DNA of 13,865 nucleotides, taken from contig JAFRLP010000542.1 in the NCBI GenBank assembly GCA_017431185.1, positions 1 through 13,865 of the forward strand, in the 5' to 3' direction. The notes below the pieces were generated by a model. The model was not told the origin of the DNA. It saw nothing but the letters and a program-made list of their open reading frames with translations, and ran no database searches. The position numbers and the translations under genes are program-made. This document shows, one piece after another, positions 8,601-13,865 of the stretch. The first letter of the stretch is position 1. Each line of letters opens with the position of its first letter. Source of the stretch: Victivallales bacterium. GTDB lineage: Bacteria > Verrucomicrobiota > Lentisphaeria > Oligosphaerales > Oligosphaeraceae.

Positions 8601-8630
8601 GCGCCGCCCGAAATCAACATCTGGGGGTAG
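5610..8630 (+). CDS. Secreted LamG plus glycoside-hydrolase-like protein
   Basis: The 1006-residue protein starts with a signal peptide: K2-R3, a hydrophobic core at 4-14 and probable cleavage after about A21. Residues 25-255 look like a LamG/concanavalin-type beta-sandwich, ending with the typical LSADEILALYHEG. A beta-rich section follows (about 260-590) with YFWLGDNDRGLFWACE (529-544), a pattern I associate with DUF6067/GH123-like proteins. A probable TIM barrel spans about 600-890, with YHDNSFPY around 737-744 and a D806-D807/E813 cluster as candidate active-site residues. A beta domain (about 905-1000) closes the protein. It should act outside the cytoplasm on a polysaccharide, with LamG as binding module. 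The start has only a weak upstream SD, but the signal peptide supports it. It lies 44 bp after the pseudopilin gene and 36 bp before the sialidase-like gene. The substrate is unknown and the GH family call is moderate. Confidence 0.78.
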   Translation: MKRVFLTIVVLLYGAGSTLTATIPEPLLSIEFDGDCIAQTRQGAIQGKPTEGKPLFVPGKFGQALKSGQGLPCVDFTHPKLLNRQAGSIEMWVKREGWEPDDPAHHVWFENLDGPSWLVFYKFSAGSKVFSLTGATRKQPYIIAPYTTGYNHCDTFFTGKKQPGAYRSPLQWYDDWAHFVMVWSPDGNMTYMNAYPGKNAWCKSATFTQDYDFGTAFRVGDQSWTTKSSGASLIDRVRVYDHALSADEILALYHEGLYGADVPLKPELLSIDYDGDPVAHTIHVHVCSGGAPLPAAQVAGNLVKTGAMPEKWLPFQVKDDTGDLTLPLGDFAGKCDIVVKLDETGRVLARKSIGLPDLSWQGNTLGMKRKVMEPWTPVSVQGQKVQVWNREYEFANAPLPTQVTSGGEMLLASPVHFEATTHNHPVAWQNPTMKVTSCDGYSAVVEGSVTATGNGQSATLTVRTEIEFDGFSLINVRTDRPEFFATLSLDIPLKEERALYHHFYSRQRRGESGFLAKGTGEIFSREYIPYFWLGDNDRGLFWACETTQFWPNGEGKDAIQEVRSRDSNHVSLRLNLLAQGQRLPENWDYQFMLQATPIKPMPPNWRRLRFRQWFPKRMEEGIKMNLGYYNLGAVMTTSMAGYPDTDNLELVRKHVKWTRENGIALMPYLGLTCEPTFMPEWPFFKDEWYMGTIDLDPASIDRATGIATMNAGKKSYRDFLIWKIAKFMKETGYTAQYHDNSFPYASSFPKSGLAYVKDGKTFGAFNILATRELNRRNRAVMQQNIPGYQSMAHMSSRIWCPILSFDDYMVFGENYRGNVNDNYTDIIPLDRFRAEYMGRQWGLVPIMLTELTGKNREAVKPTRGLFVLTQLHDVFIWAVRANLQVQEECTAPLEKFGYQDAEFIPYFDPQPPAAADQPRVLVSAYRRKDTGKVLLFIGNLGRKPAATTVTVDLARLGLSGKVNAIDQVNENPVPMQNNQIKLEVEDEGFRMIRLEKFAPPEINIWG

Positions 8631-8666
8631 GCAAACGTTTTCCAGTCTCGCTAGGATAAGACACCC

Positions 8667-9668
8667 ATGACGAAAGAGTTCATATTCACCGCCAACCGTC
8701 AGTCCTGCCATGCATCCACTCTACTGGAGGGCGATATCCCAGGCGAATTCCTCGTGGCATGTTTTGACGGTTCCCGCGAGGGGCAGCCAGACGTTGGCAT
8801 TGCCATTGCCCATCGCTCTCCAGAAGGCAACTGGACTGCCACCCGCTGGAAAATCAACGACAGCCCGCACTGGAACCCCGTGCTGTTCCGGCTGCCGAAT
8901 TCTCGGATTGCCTGTTATTTCAAGACTGGCAATAATCCCACTGTATGGCGGACCTGGGTACGGTATTCGTCAGATGAAGGACGCTCCTGGTCGCAACCAG
9001 AGGAATTGGTCGCAGGTGACGCCACGGGCGGTCGCGGTCCGGTCAAGAACAAGCCTATCCTGTTGCATAATGGGGTCATCCTGGCGCCCGCCTCCATTGA
9101 AAGCCATGGCTGGTCCGCCTTCGTTGACCGGAGCGAGGACGGCGGGGCAACCTGGCGGCGCTCCGCCCCCATCCCGATGCCCAGAGTGCAGGTGGACACG
9201 CCACGCGATGCAGGCGACAAATTCCTGGGTGTCATCCAGCCATCCATCTGGGAGGACTCCCAAGGCGACGTGCATGCCCTGCTTCGCAGCAACAACCACA
9301 GGATATACCGCACGGACTCCGGCGACGGCGGACTCACCTGGTCGGAAATCCAGCCCATCGACATCCCCAACAACAACAGCGGCCTGGACCTGGCATGCAC
9401 AGGTGACGGGACCTTGCATCTGCTCTGCAACCCCATTCCGGAAAACTGGGGTCTGCGCAATCGCCTCGCACTGTTCAGCAGCCACGACAACGGACGGAAC
9501 TGGAGCCAGGAGTCCCTGATAGAGGCGGCCCCTCCCTCCGACAATGACCAGATTGCCTCCCCCGAATTCTCCTATCCGGCCATCATCGCCACCAGGGACG
9601 GACGGCTGGCCATGACCTACACCTACAACCGCCGGAACATCGCCTTTCAAATCCGAGACCCCCTATGA
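8667..9668 (+). CDS. Sialidase-fold BNR-repeat protein
   Basis: This 333-residue protein is a beta-propeller of the BNR_2/sialidase superfamily. Four Asp boxes (S-x-D-x-G-x-T/S-W) are visible at 101-108, 156-163, 218-225 and 272-279; the last has Asn in place of Thr. The conserved blocks SCHAST (13-18), HWNPVLF (68-74), GGRGPVKNKP (121-130), NNNSGLDL (235-242) and FSYPAI (301-306) match a bacterial group usually labelled exo-alpha-sialidase. These lack an obvious FRIP first-arginine motif, so true sialidase activity is doubtful. Other propellers of this type are glycan lyases or hydrolases on acidic sugars. There is no signal peptide, so it probably acts in the cytoplasm on imported oligosaccharides. 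AGGA at 8653-8656 is a modest SD. The stop overlaps the next gene's start as ATGA, implying coupled translation. Confidence 0.85.
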   Translation: MTKEFIFTANRQSCHASTLLEGDIPGEFLVACFDGSREGQPDVGIAIAHRSPEGNWTATRWKINDSPHWNPVLFRLPNSRIACYFKTGNNPTVWRTWVRYSSDEGRSWSQPEELVAGDATGGRGPVKNKPILLHNGVILAPASIESHGWSAFVDRSEDGGATWRRSAPIPMPRVQVDTPRDAGDKFLGVIQPSIWEDSQGDVHALLRSNNHRIYRTDSGDGGLTWSEIQPIDIPNNNSGLDLACTGDGTLHLLCNPIPENWGLRNRLALFSSHDNGRNWSQESLIEAAPPSDNDQIASPEFSYPAIIATRDGRLAMTYTYNRRNIAFQIRDPL

Positions 9669-10930
9669 CCGCTTTTTCCATGCGAATGATTCTGGCCAGT
9701 GAAACTGGAGCGAAACTCGACAGCGACGTATGCAAAGGAGGCGGGAGCGATGACACCGCGCCCTTGCAGCGAGCGCTGGATTTGGCTGACGAAACCCACG
9801 GAGTCGAACTGGTCATGGACGGCTGTGCGCTGGTCTCTGGTCTGCGGCTCCACTCCAACACCACCATCCGTTGCCTGAACCAGAACTGCGGATTCTACCT
9901 GGCGGACCATGCGGACTCTCCCATCCTGGTCAACGCGGATTTCAGCAAAGGGGAAATCCGCACCCGGAACATCACGCTGCAAGGTGGGTGCTACAACGGC
10001 AACAGCCTGAACCAAATACATCACCGTCCAGACCACCTATGGGTCACGGCGATGTCCTTCTTTGGCGTGGAGGGGCTTACCATCCGAGACCTGCGCGTGC
10101 GAAGCGCGCGCACCTTCGCCATCCATCTGGCGAACTGGCTGCACGTCAACCTGGAGAACCTCCTGTTTGAGCCTGACCATTTCGAACTGAACCAGAACCA
10201 GGACGCCATCCACGTCAACGGTCCTGGCCGCTTCCTGACCGCGCGGAACCTGATTGGTTTCGGCGAAGATGACTTTTTCGCCCTCAATGCGGATGACGAC
10301 ACCAAACCGATGTCGGTCAGCCATTGCTTTGGCCCCTGGGTCGAAGAGGGGGACATCACCGACGTCCTGGTCGATGGGGTCATCTGGCATGACACCATCC
10401 AGGGCATCCGGCTTTTGAGCCGGACAGCCAGGCTAGACCGGATCATCATCCGCAATGTGCAGGGGACATGCAGCGATTTCGCCCTCCTGCTGGAGCCATA
10501 CTGCGCACCTGGCTCCATCACAGGGAATTACGGGCACATCCTCCTGGAGAACATCGATGTCCGCGAAATCAAGCCGCGTAAAAACAGTGACTTCATGATG
10601 ACAGTTGCAGGCAAAGTCGAATGTTTGGAATTGCGCAATGTCCATCGGCACAATTCAGAAGACAAACGTCCCTACATCTGGGTTCGCGACCAGGGTGATG
10701 TGGACCAACTTTTTATCGACGGTTTTTCGGTTCATGCCCCACATCCCGCCGATAAAACGGCCAACCACATAACGATTGATGGACATATCGCATATTTAAG
10801 GCTGTCCAATGCCAATATCTATGAAGGCACTCCCAAATTGAACAGTGACAAACTGCTGAAAGTCAATTCCAGCGCACACATTGACCTGCTGACCATCAAC
10901 GAAATCACCACAAAAATGGTATCAGGCTGA
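9665..10930 (+). CDS. GH28-like right-handed beta-helix protein
   Basis: The 421-residue protein begins with a pectate-lyase-3-type entry (GAKLDSD then GGGSDDTAPLQRALD, 15-39) and continues as a parallel beta-helix. GH28 polygalacturonase-like residues are present in order: N178-Q-D180, G200-E-D202-D203 and R249 in QGIRLL. The His of the GHG motif expected between the last two blocks is not evident. This suggests a divergent glycosidase or lyase acting on uronic-acid-containing glycans, possibly with altered chemistry. No signal peptide is visible, unlike most GH28 enzymes, so it likely works in the cytoplasm after import. The start at 9665 shares ATGA with the previous stop. A later in-frame ATG at 9680 is possible, but the coupling favours 9665. 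It is the last gene of the run, with a weak candidate terminator after it. Confidence 0.82.
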   Translation: MTAFSMRMILASETGAKLDSDVCKGGGSDDTAPLQRALDLADETHGVELVMDGCALVSGLRLHSNTTIRCLNQNCGFYLADHADSPILVNADFSKGEIRTRNITLQGGCYNGNSLNQIHHRPDHLWVTAMSFFGVEGLTIRDLRVRSARTFAIHLANWLHVNLENLLFEPDHFELNQNQDAIHVNGPGRFLTARNLIGFGEDDFFALNADDDTKPMSVSHCFGPWVEEGDITDVLVDGVIWHDTIQGIRLLSRTARLDRIIIRNVQGTCSDFALLLEPYCAPGSITGNYGHILLENIDVREIKPRKNSDFMMTVAGKVECLELRNVHRHNSEDKRPYIWVRDQGDVDQLFIDGFSVHAPHPADKTANHITIDGHIAYLRLSNANIYEGTPKLNSDKLLKVNSSAHIDLLTINEITTKMVSG

Positions 10931-10972
10931 TAGTTTCCGATTAATCCAAGCCTGACAACAGTAAGTTTTTTT
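10922..10972 (+). terminator. Weak candidate terminator after the glycan run
   Basis: TCAGGCT (10922-10928, overlapping the end of the beta-helix gene) can pair with AGCCTGA (10949-10955) across a 20-nt loop. A run of seven T follows at 10966-10972, about 10 nt after the stem. The loop is long and the T-run is displaced, so this is only a tentative call, but the gap does separate two functionally different gene groups. Confidence 0.3.
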
Positions 10973-11030
10973 CACTGACTGATTATCCTTTTGGCGAAGA
11001 AGCGTTATATTTTGTGACAACGAATCGTCA

Positions 11031-11036
11031 AAGGGG
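11031..11036 (+). promoter_or_regulatory. Shine-Dalgarno of the HTH-EIIA gene
   Basis: AAGGGG lies 6 nt upstream of ATG 11043. It supports that start over the out-of-frame ATG at 11039. A possible -10 (TATATT, 11006-11011) is present upstream, but its -35 partner is poor, so I do not call a promoter. Confidence 0.6.
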
Positions 11037-11042
11037 AAATGA

Positions 11043-11747
11043 ATGTCACGCAGACAACTAACTTTGCAGCAGGCGGCGGAAAGCCTGGGGATAGAGCCTG
11101 GACAACTGAAGACCCTGGTCGTCCATGGGGAGATATTCGCCGAGGAACGGCGCGGCACACACGTGTTCCAGCAGGAGGATTTGGACTTGTGGTACTCGAA
11201 GCGCCTCATCCACGGCGAGACGGGGGCCAAGAAAGGGCGTTGGCCCGGTCGAGAGGCGTCGGCATCCTCGACCTCAGTCTCTCTAGCGGAGCTGTGCCCG
11301 CCAGAGTGCATCAGCGCCAATCTGCCAGGCATCTCTCGCAACGCCATCATCCGCGCACTGACGGAACTGGCTGACCAGAGCGGCTTCCTCTACGACCCGA
11401 ATGACCTGTGCAGGGAAATCACCCGCCGCGAGGAACTCGGCTCCACCAACGTCGGCAACGGCATCGCCATCCCCCATACCCTGACCAGGGACGAAGGGTA
11501 TTTCTCCGAGTCGTTCATCTGCCTTGCCCGACTCGCCAAGCCATCGTACTTCAACACGGCTCCCGATGACTCCCCCACCGACATCCTCATCCTCTCCTGC
11601 GCATTGACCAGCGAAGAGCACCTCGCCATCCTTGCGCGCATCGGGCGTCTCTGCCGCGAGACGCCTTTCGCCGAGTCTGTCCGTGCGGCGGAAAATGCCC
11701 AGGAAATCCGTGAGGCGCTTTGCCAGTCAGAGGCGTTGCTGAACTGA
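11043..11747 (+). CDS. HTH and PTS EIIA (PtsN-type) fusion protein
   Basis: The 234-residue protein joins a MerR/excisionase-like helix-turn-helix (about 5-52: LTLQQAAESLGIEPGQLKTL, then a GTHVFQQEDLDLWY wing) to a fructose/nitrogen-type EIIA domain (about 80-232), separated by a basic, serine-rich linker. The EIIA active site is plain: LGSTNVGNGIAIPH at 132-145, with His145 as the predicted phosphohistidine. In PtsN proteins this His receives phosphate from an NPr-like carrier and the domain regulates partners rather than transporting sugar. The fusion suggests a phosphorylation-responsive DNA-binding regulator; related HTH-EIIA fusions are known in PVC genomes. No EIIB or EIIC is adjacent, supporting a regulatory role. 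Its stop codon overlaps the tadA start (TGATG), so the two are coupled. Target DNA and signal are unknown. Confidence 0.88.
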   Translation: MSRRQLTLQQAAESLGIEPGQLKTLVVHGEIFAEERRGTHVFQQEDLDLWYSKRLIHGETGAKKGRWPGREASASSTSVSLAELCPPECISANLPGISRNAIIRALTELADQSGFLYDPNDLCREITRREELGSTNVGNGIAIPHTLTRDEGYFSESFICLARLAKPSYFNTAPDDSPTDILILSCALTSEEHLAILARIGRLCRETPFAESVRAAENAQEIREALCQSEALLN

Positions 11748-12274
11748 TGCCGGACGCCAGCGACATACCTGCCTGCCACGAGCAGTTCATGCGGGAGGCC
11801 ATCCGTGAGGCGCTTCTGGCCGCCGAGGCTGGGGAGGTGCCTGTGGGAGCAGTGGTGGTCGCTGGTGGGGTCATCATCGCCCGTGCTCACAATGCGGTGG
11901 AGAGCCAGCTCCTCGGCACCGCCCACGCCGAACTGCTCGCCATCCAGGAGGCGTCACGACGGCTGGGAATGTGGCGGCTGGACGGCTGCACCATCTACGT
12001 GACCAAGGAACCCTGCGCCATGTGCGCCGGCGCCATGGTCAACTGCCGAATCCCCGAACTGGTGTTTGGCTGCGCGGACGACAAGACGGGGGCCGCGGGC
12101 GGCGCCTTGTCCGTCACCGCCATGCCCCAGGGCTTTCATACCGTCCACACAATGGGAGGCGTGCTGCAGCAGGAGTGCCTGGAGGTGCTCCGGCAATTTT
12201 TCCGCAATCGCAGGCAGGAGTCGAAAAATCGCAACCATTCAGCATCTCAGGCTACTTCAATCCGCGAGGCCTGA
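11747..12274 (+). CDS. tadA: tRNA-specific adenosine deaminase TadA
   Basis: TadA deaminates adenosine 34 of tRNA-Arg(ACG) to inosine, widening codon reading, and is usually essential. The 175-residue protein has the zinc and catalytic motif T58-A-H60-A-E62 (His ligand and proton-shuttle Glu) and P89-C90-A-M-C93 (two Cys ligands), followed by AGAMVNCRI and the TadA-typical FG-ADDKTGAAGG. These separate it from cytidine and guanine deaminases. ATG 11747 is chosen because it overlaps the stop of the preceding gene as TGATG; an in-frame TTG at 11720 is less likely. The C-terminal tail after FFRNRR is short and polar. The stop codon (12272-12274) lies within the loop of a perfect inverted repeat. 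It is co-transcribed with the HTH-EIIA gene. Confidence 0.96.
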   Translation: MPDASDIPACHEQFMREAIREALLAAEAGEVPVGAVVVAGGVIIARAHNAVESQLLGTAHAELLAIQEASRRLGMWRLDGCTIYVTKEPCAMCAGAMVNCRIPELVFGCADDKTGAAGGALSVTAMPQGFHTVHTMGGVLQQECLEVLRQFFRNRRQESKNRNHSASQATSIREA

Positions 12275-12285
12275 AGGCCTCGCGG
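12262..12285 (+). terminator. Perfect 10-bp hairpin containing the tadA stop
   Basis: CCGCGAGGCC (12262-12271) and GGCCTCGCGG (12276-12285) form a perfect GC-rich stem closed by the loop TGAA, whose first three bases are the tadA stop. No T-run follows (the next bases are GCAGGTTGG), so it is not a classical intrinsic terminator. It may act as a U-less terminator, an mRNA 3' stabiliser or a bidirectional DNA element. Confidence 0.6.
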
Positions 12286-12306
12286 GCAGGTTGGGGTCTC
12301 ACGCTT

Positions 12307-12350
12307 GGCACGTCAAGTTCAAATGGCAAATTTGCAGCGTGGCATGTCAA
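12307..12350 (+). repeat. Imperfect direct repeat flanking a palindrome
   Basis: GGCACGTCAA (12307-12316) and GGCATGTCAA (12341-12350) match at 9 of 10 bases and start 34 bp apart; both are preceded by T. Between them lies the perfect palindrome GCAAATTTGC (12326-12335). The block sits between the tadA hairpin and the nuclease gene and could be an operator, but no promoter is convincing nearby. Confidence 0.35.
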
Positions 12351-12406
12351 AACACAGGTGAGGGTTCTGAATGGTTACGAAAAATCTAAAAAAAACAGGA
12401 GGTCGC

Positions 12407-13378
12407 ATGTATCAGAAGCGAGAGTTGAAGAACGAGTTGAGTTGGTCGGTGTCCCGTGCCCAACTATTTCAAAGTTGCCCCCGTGCGTACTACTACACCT
12501 ACTATGGTTCCTGGAAGGGGTGGGAACTCGAGGCCCCCGAAGAGACCCGTCTGCTCTATCGCCTGAAGAAACTCTCGACCATGCCCATCTGGGCGGGCAC
12601 CATTGTGCATGACCTGCTGAAAGGAACACTGGAGCGGGCACGGGAAACGGGCTCCATTCCCGCTCTGGAGACCTTGCAGAACGCGGCCCGTGCCAAAATG
12701 CGCGAAGGCTGGCTCCAGACCATCAACCAGGAATGGCTGAAAAGCCCCAGCAAGGCCGTCAATCTGTCGGAACTCTACTATGGCGCGGGAGAGAACTACG
12801 GCATCTGCCGAAAACTCCCCAAAGAGGAGACTGACGCCATCCTCCAGCGGGTGATGGACTGCCTTGACAACTTTACCCATTCCCCCATCATCAAGGAGAT
12901 TTTCGCCGTCCCCGCCGCCAATTGGAAGCCAATAGACACGCTCACCTACTTCATGGTGGGGGACATCAAAGTTTACTGCGCCATCGACTTCGCCTTTGAG
13001 GACGCCGCTGGTTTCCTCCACATCATTGACTGGAAGACAGGCAATGAGAACCCGCGCACGCTCCGCCAGCAACTTGCCTGCTATGCCCGATATGCCGTCG
13101 ACACCTGGGGATACCCTGTCGATAGACTGATTCTGCAAGGGGTTTTCCTGCGGGATGGAGGACGGGTCTCGCAGTACACCGTCAATCAGGAACTGATGGA
13201 TTCCGTATGCCCCGAAATCGAGAAGAGCTACCACGCCATGCAGGCACGGCTGACCTCCATTGAGGAAAACACCGCCCAAGAGGAGAACTTCACCCCCCGT
13301 CCTTCAGAGACAGGATGCTCCACCTTCAATTTCCGCCAGGTCTGCCCTGTCACCAAGGAATTGATGGGCAAGCTATAA
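12407..13378 (+). CDS. PD-(D/E)XK nuclease, RecB/Cas4-like
   Basis: The 323-residue protein has the RecB-type nuclease layout in order: WSVSRAQLFQSCPRAYYY (13-30) with Cys24, the G-x3-H motif GTIVH (64-68), I193-D194 (VYCAIDF), I207-D208-W209-K210 and the Q-x4-Y helix QLACYARYA (222-230). D194, D208 and K210 should form the metal-dependent active site cutting DNA. Near the C-terminus C304 and C313 remain from the usual C-x2-C-x5-C, but the middle Cys is Phe307. Only three of the four iron-sulfur ligands found in AddB/Cas4-type proteins are therefore present. ATG 12407 follows AGGAGG (12397-12402) by 4 nt. ATG 12371, in frame and preceded by AGGTGA and a stop, would add 12 residues and cannot be excluded. 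A SWIM zinc-finger gene follows after 28 bp. It is probably a repair or defence nuclease. Confidence 0.87.
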   Translation: MYQKRELKNELSWSVSRAQLFQSCPRAYYYTYYGSWKGWELEAPEETRLLYRLKKLSTMPIWAGTIVHDLLKGTLERARETGSIPALETLQNAARAKMREGWLQTINQEWLKSPSKAVNLSELYYGAGENYGICRKLPKEETDAILQRVMDCLDNFTHSPIIKEIFAVPAANWKPIDTLTYFMVGDIKVYCAIDFAFEDAAGFLHIIDWKTGNENPRTLRQQLACYARYAVDTWGYPVDRLILQGVFLRDGGRVSQYTVNQELMDSVCPEIEKSYHAMQARLTSIEENTAQEENFTPRPSETGCSTFNFRQVCPVTKELMGKL

Positions 13379-13406
13379 AGACGCTGGCTGAGAAGATTTG
13401 CCCATC

Positions 13407-13865
13407 ATGCGGCCTAGCGAGAAATACCAGCAGAACTTTCCTGCGGATGTCCGACAGGACGGGGAGGCTCTGCGTGACCAGGCAACGCGGCTGTGGGGCG
13501 GGGATGACCGCATTTCCTGCGAGTTCCCTGACGGATGCACCGCCAAACTGGAGGTGGTTTCCCATCTGCTGACGTCCTCCTGCACCTGCGCGCGGTTCGC
13601 TCAAGGCAGGCCCTGCCCGCACATCTGGGCAACTTTGCGCATCGCCGACTGGCATGAGGATTTGGCGGTGGCCCTCAAGAAGAACTGCCCGCGCAAGATA
13701 TCCCTGGCATCCGCCTCGTCCGCCGGCGGGGAAAGCCAAATCGTCTATGAGAAGACCAGGACGGCGCCGCGCGCCTTGCGTCCCAAAGTCCAGATGGAAG
13801 AAGAGGGGCGGTTGCTGGAGTACGCGCCTGCGGAACTGCCGAGGCAGACACCAGCGCGCCCTGGC
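13407..13865 (+). CDS. SWIM zinc-finger protein, N-terminal part (probably SNF2 helicase)
   Basis: The frame is open from ATG 13407 to the window end (153 codons), so the gene is cut by the boundary and not broken. An in-frame TGA at 13389-13391 precedes the start, and GAGAAG (13390-13395) is a possible distant SD. The visible part carries the SWIM motif C59-x-C61-x8-C70-x-H72 (CTCARFAQGRPCPH), a zinc-binding fold for DNA or protein contacts. Early residues (RLWGGDDRISCEF, 28-40) and the position of the motif match the N-terminus of bacterial SNF2-family helicases such as HepA-like proteins, whose motor domain would lie downstream, beyond this window. After about residue 100 the chain becomes Pro- and charge-rich, like a linker. 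It lies 28 bp after the nuclease gene, suggesting one operon. The helicase part is an inference. Confidence 0.8.
   Translation, partial: MRPSEKYQQNFPADVRQDGEALRDQATRLWGGDDRISCEFPDGCTAKLEVVSHLLTSSCTCARFAQGRPCPHIWATLRIADWHEDLAVALKKNCPRKISLASASSAGGESQIVYEKTRTAPRALRPKVQMEEEGRLLEYAPAELPRQTPARPG

Noticed and set aside
10991..11011. Promoter TTGGCG/TATATT before the HTH-EIIA gene
   Set aside because: The spacing is only 9 nt. The alternative TTATCC at 17 nt matches the -35 consensus at only three positions.
12305..12354. Possible sigma54 promoter at the TGGCAC/TGGCAT repeats
   Set aside because: The required GC dinucleotide 10 bases after GG is TC in the first copy and CA in the second.
1..13865. 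CRISPR array, tRNA/rRNA genes, insertion sequence or phage integration site
   Set aside because: No regularly spaced repeats, no cloverleaf or rRNA sequence, no transposase or integrase and no target duplications were seen. The RecB/Cas4-like gene has no other cas genes near it.

Overview
This 13.9 kb window is bacterial chromosomal DNA, fairly GC-rich apart from one AT-rich regulatory gap at 3495-3665. The best clue to the organism is the gene at 4789-5565. It encodes a pseudopilin-like protein with a FTLIELL-type N-terminus and an exact H-x9-DG motif near the C-terminus, next to an AraC-type regulator and carbohydrate-active enzymes. This gene style is characteristic of the PVC bacteria, especially Lentisphaerota (Victivallis-like) and relatives. 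That assignment is an inference from family knowledge; no rRNA gene or marker protein confirms it.

Region 1 (1-2491) looks like the end of a surface-polysaccharide biosynthesis cluster. It holds a family 2 glycosyltransferase followed, through an SD overlapping its stop codon, by an asparagine-synthetase-like protein. That protein has an intact ATP-pyrophosphatase (SGGIDS) domain, but its N-terminal glutaminase domain lacks the nucleophilic Cys2 and other glutamine-site residues.

Region 2 (2565-10930) is a glycan-handling locus. An AraC-family regulator on the minus strand is divergent from a plus-strand run: a DUF4434-like TIM-barrel protein, the H-x9-DG pseudopilin, a secreted 1006-residue LamG plus glycoside-hydrolase-like protein, a sialidase-fold (BNR/Asp-box) protein, and a GH28-like beta-helix protein whose start overlaps the previous stop (ATGA). 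Two sigma70-like promoters lie back to back between the regulator and the run, with -35 boxes 12 bp apart. Only the large protein has a classical signal peptide. The sialidase-like and beta-helix proteins appear cytoplasmic, and no transporter is encoded, so import must be supplied from elsewhere. The likely logic is outside cleavage of an unknown (probably acidic) glycan, completion inside the cell, and AraC-type sensing of an intermediate.

Region 3 (11043-12274) holds a two-gene unit: a protein joining an N-terminal MerR/excisionase-like helix-turn-helix to a PtsN-type EIIA phosphoacceptor domain, translationally coupled (TGATG) to tadA, the tRNA adenosine deaminase. The tadA stop codon lies inside the loop of a perfect 10-bp hairpin.

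Region 4 (12286-13865) starts with a short gap carrying an imperfect direct repeat and a palindrome. It is followed by a RecB/Cas4-like PD-(D/E)XK nuclease with a degenerate iron-sulfur cysteine set, and then the start of a SWIM zinc-finger protein that runs off the window end. The latter is probably the N-terminus of an SNF2-type helicase. This nuclease/SWIM pair is the best candidate for an uncharacterised nucleic-acid-processing system here.

No tRNA, rRNA, CRISPR array, insertion sequence or attachment site was seen. All gaps between genes are under 300 bases.
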